Source: Fabrea salina
Taxonomy: Eukaryota > Ciliophora > Heterotrichea > Heterotrichida > Fabreidae
NCBI GenBank assembly: GCA_022984795.1
Contig: JALIHJ010000027.1
Span: 212,033-276,032 of the forward strand
Length of the DNA: 64,000 bases
Reading direction: 5' to 3'
The number at the start of each line of letters is the position of its first letter. Within the stretch, counting starts at the first letter, position 1. Shown piece after piece: positions 62,291 through 64,000 of the stretch. The position numbers and the translations under genes were made by a program. The notes beneath the pieces are model-generated. The model made no database searches, was not told where the DNA came from, and worked only from the letters and a program-made list of their open reading frames with translations.

Positions 62291-62391
62291 AACTAGCCCA
62301 GAACCTGGTCGATAGGTGAGCCAGAGGGAGTTAGGTAGTGAACTCAAATCTTGAGTTGGTTTAGTAGTGTGCGTTATGATTCCAACCAGTT
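62291..62391 (-). pseudogene. Frameshifted junction in the giant gene
   Basis: Here the frame changes at least twice within ~110 bp: ...IFNEY, then DGTIYLKLVGI, then NFPTKVQ in a third frame. Each piece fits the surrounding repeat plan, so bases appear to have been lost or gained rather than sequence inserted. Confidence 0.5.
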
Positions 62392-63558
62392 TCAAGTAGA
62401 TGGTTCCGTCTTGTACTCATTAAAGATGTCCTTTGCGCGGAGTTCTTGGCTGGAAAGAGTATCGTAGTCAAGTGCCACGTAACTGCTTGAACGAAGAACT
62501 TGTATTTCAAGCGACCCGTCAAAAGTGAGATCTTCAGGTATGGTAATATCTAGCAAACACCCGTCGTAAATAGGGTTTGTAATGCTGACTCCAATTAAAT
62601 ACTCAGATGAAGAAAATATTTGCTGGTTTGTAACGCTCACTCTGAAAACGTTTCGCAGGTTGTTAGGACCATCGACAGTGACCGAAATTGACGGAGTTAC
62701 TTCAAAGACTCCACTGTTTCCAGAGTTGGCTATTTTGATTACAAAGCCAGAAAGAGGATCAGGACTAGGAGGGTTCTTGATATTGTCGACAGTGAACTTG
62801 AACCCACTTGATGTAGGTGAAATAAAAGCTCCAGAAACTTGTAGAGTTCTTGAAGATGAAGTGTAGGAACAGCTGATCCCTGTACTTATGTTCGCTGTGC
62901 CTGAGCAGCTGGGGTTGGTTTCTTCAATGAGCTGACTTGGAAACTGTGCACCAATGTGCTGGTTCCAGTAAGGGAATTCAACAATGATAAGAGAGTTAAC
63001 CTCTATTTCATACTTAGGAGTGAAAGAGAATTCCCAAGTAGACTTTTCACCCACCACAGTCCCTTGAGGGTCAATAGAGTAATCAGTAGGTTGTGCAGGG
63101 TCAGCCTGAATACGCAGATCTGAGACAGTAGGTGAACTGTAAAGTGTGGCTCCGTTACTCGCACTCACACTTATTTGAATGGATTCACTTGTTTGACTTG
63201 ATTTTGGGTTTTCGATGTTTTCGAAGGTAAAAATGAAAAGCGAAGTGGGGGACATCACTTTGGAAAAAAAGTCGGTCACGGTTATTTGGTTGTTTAAGGA
63301 ACTGCAACTAATTTCCGTAAAAGTGCCCCCTTGCAAAACATCTTTCGCTGAGCAGCTAAAGGGTGTTTGGTCGGTCACAGAGAAGTCACCTGGGAACATG
63401 AATTTCATGATTGCGTCACTAGGAGTAGTTGGATCTAGAATTTGAAATTGAATTTCATAAGTAGCTACTTCCTTAACCGTTTCGGGGGTCACCGTGAGGT
63501 CTAAGTCGGAAAAGTTCGCGAGAACATTCTTCAGTAAGATCAGCACAAATATAACCAT
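62392..63558 (-). CDS. Giant surface protein, N-terminal block with signal peptide
   Basis: ATG at 63556-63558, 46 bp from the telomere. A signal peptide (MVIFVLILLKNVLANF, cleavage near LAN) is followed by three beta-sandwich repeats of the same type as downstream: FENIENPKSS and VDNIKNPPSPD mark the ends of the first two. The frame ends at TGA 62392-62394 because of a frameshift rather than a natural end. It is the start of the gene whose C-terminus is at 52115. The promoter must lie in the 46-bp gap or in the telomeric repeats. Confidence 0.75.
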   Translation of the reverse strand: MVIFVLILLKNVLANFSDLDLTVTPETVKEVATYEIQFQILDPTTPSDAIMKFMFPGDFSVTDQTPFSCSAKDVLQGGTFTEISCSSLNNQITVTDFFSKVMSPTSLFIFTFENIENPKSSQTSESIQISVSASNGATLYSSPTVSDLRIQADPAQPTDYSIDPQGTVVGEKSTWEFSFTPKYEIEVNSLIIVEFPYWNQHIGAQFPSQLIEETNPSCSGTANISTGISCSYTSSSRTLQVSGAFISPTSSGFKFTVDNIKNPPSPDPLSGFVIKIANSGNSGVFEVTPSISVTVDGPNNLRNVFRVSVTNQQIFSSSEYLIGVSITNPIYDGCLLDITIPEDLTFDGSLEIQVLRSSSYVALDYDTLSSQELRAKDIFNEYKTEPST

Positions 63559-63604
63559 TTAAAAATTACTATGAAAGTGCTTCTTGGAAAATAAATGTTG
63601 ATTC

Positions 63605-64000
63605 GGTGTTAGGGTGTTAGGGTGTTAGGGTGTTAGGGTGTTAGGGTGTTAGGGTGTTAGGGTGTAGGGTGTTAGGGTGTTAGGGTGTTAGGGTGTTAGT
63701 GTTAGGGTGTTAGGGGTGTTAGGGGTGTTAGGGTGTTAGGGGTGTTAGTGTTAGGGTGTTAGTGTTAGGGTGTTAGGTGTTAGGGTGTTAGGGTGTTAGG
63801 GTGTTAGGGTGTTAGGGTGTTAGGGTGTTAGGGTGTTAGGGTGTTAGGGTGTTAGGGTGTTAGGGTGTTAGGGTGTTAGGGTGTTAGGGTGTTAGGGTGT
63901 TAGGGTGTTAGGGTGTTAGGGTGTTAGGTGTTAGGGTGTTAGTGTTAGGGTGTTAGGGTGTTAGGTGTTAGGGTGTTAGGGTGTTAGGGTGTTAGGGTGT
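63605..64000 (+). repeat. Telomeric repeat array, (GGTGTTAG)n
   Basis: About 50 copies of the octamer GGTGTTAG/TGTTAGGG run to the end of the window, with the G-rich strand 5'->3' outward as in a chromosome end. Most copies are perfect. Two clusters (about 63660-63780 and 63920-63970) carry variants: a missing T (GTGTAGGG), missing GG (TTAGTGTTAG), or an extra G (TTAGGGGTG). The octamer CCCTAACA is the repeat I associate with heterotrich macronuclear telomeres. Confidence 0.95.

Overview
The window looks like the end of a macronuclear chromosome from a heterotrich ciliate, most likely Stentor or a close relative. Four things point there. (1) The right end, from about 63605, is an array of the octamer GGTGTTAG (complement CCCTAACA), with the G-rich strand running 5'->3' to the end as a chromosome end requires. 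(2) Reading frames of up to 2304 codons are open in the standard code. Tryptophan is TGG and there are no in-frame TAA, TAG or TGA, which argues against Paramecium/Tetrahymena (TAA/TAG = Gln) and against Blepharisma-type codes (TGA = Trp). (3) The two introns I can prove are exactly 15 nt. (4) Gene density is extreme: about 36 protein genes in 63 kb, with neighbours 0-50 bp apart. I see no rRNA or tRNA gene, no CRISPR array and no transposon.

Left third (1-20.4 kb): a BCAS3-like beta-propeller gene cut by the window edge, a divergent homeodomain protein, a CDGSH iron-sulfur protein, an F-box-like protein, two unrecognised proteins (one ending in a CaaX box), a SleB-type cell-wall hydrolase of bacterial type, a kinesin-7-like motor, a full-length separase, a PH-domain protein kinase, a secreted protein, leucine carboxyl methyltransferase (LCMT1), an alpha-solenoid protein, small coiled-coil and membrane proteins, and a TPR protein with a CaaX box.

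Middle (20.4-33.6 kb): a TBC Rab-GAP with a myristoylation/palmitoylation-type N-terminus, four coiled-coil or basic proteins likely to be cytoskeletal, a START-domain protein, an EMAPII-type tRNA-binding protein, a protein I recognise as a STIL/Ana2/SAS-5 centriole-duplication factor, a MARCH-type RING-CH ligase, histone H2B, beta-tubulin and a DYRK kinase.

Right-middle (33.6-52.1 kb): a 2304-residue EF-hand/calpain fusion, a dynamin-related GTPase, a cyclic-nucleotide-gated-type channel with a Gly-Glu pore, an SPEF2/CPC1 central-pair protein, BCCIP/Bcp1, an 80-residue orphan, an Arf-like GTPase lacking the catalytic glutamine, and MSH4.

Right end (52.1-63.6 kb): one giant minus-strand surface-protein gene starts 46 bp from the telomere and reads inward. 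It has a signal peptide, tandem beta-sandwich repeats, dozens of Cys-rich units with three Lin12/Notch repeats, a multi-pass membrane block, and a cytosolic tail with four copies of an unfamiliar motif. Its telomere-proximal half is broken by clustered single-base frameshifts, so it is either a decaying subtelomeric gene or poorly corrected sequence.

The genes do not form a pathway, but many serve the microtubule and ciliary cytoskeleton and the cell cycle: beta-tubulin, kinesin-7, STIL, SPEF2, separase, MSH4 and DYRK. That fits a large multiciliated cell.
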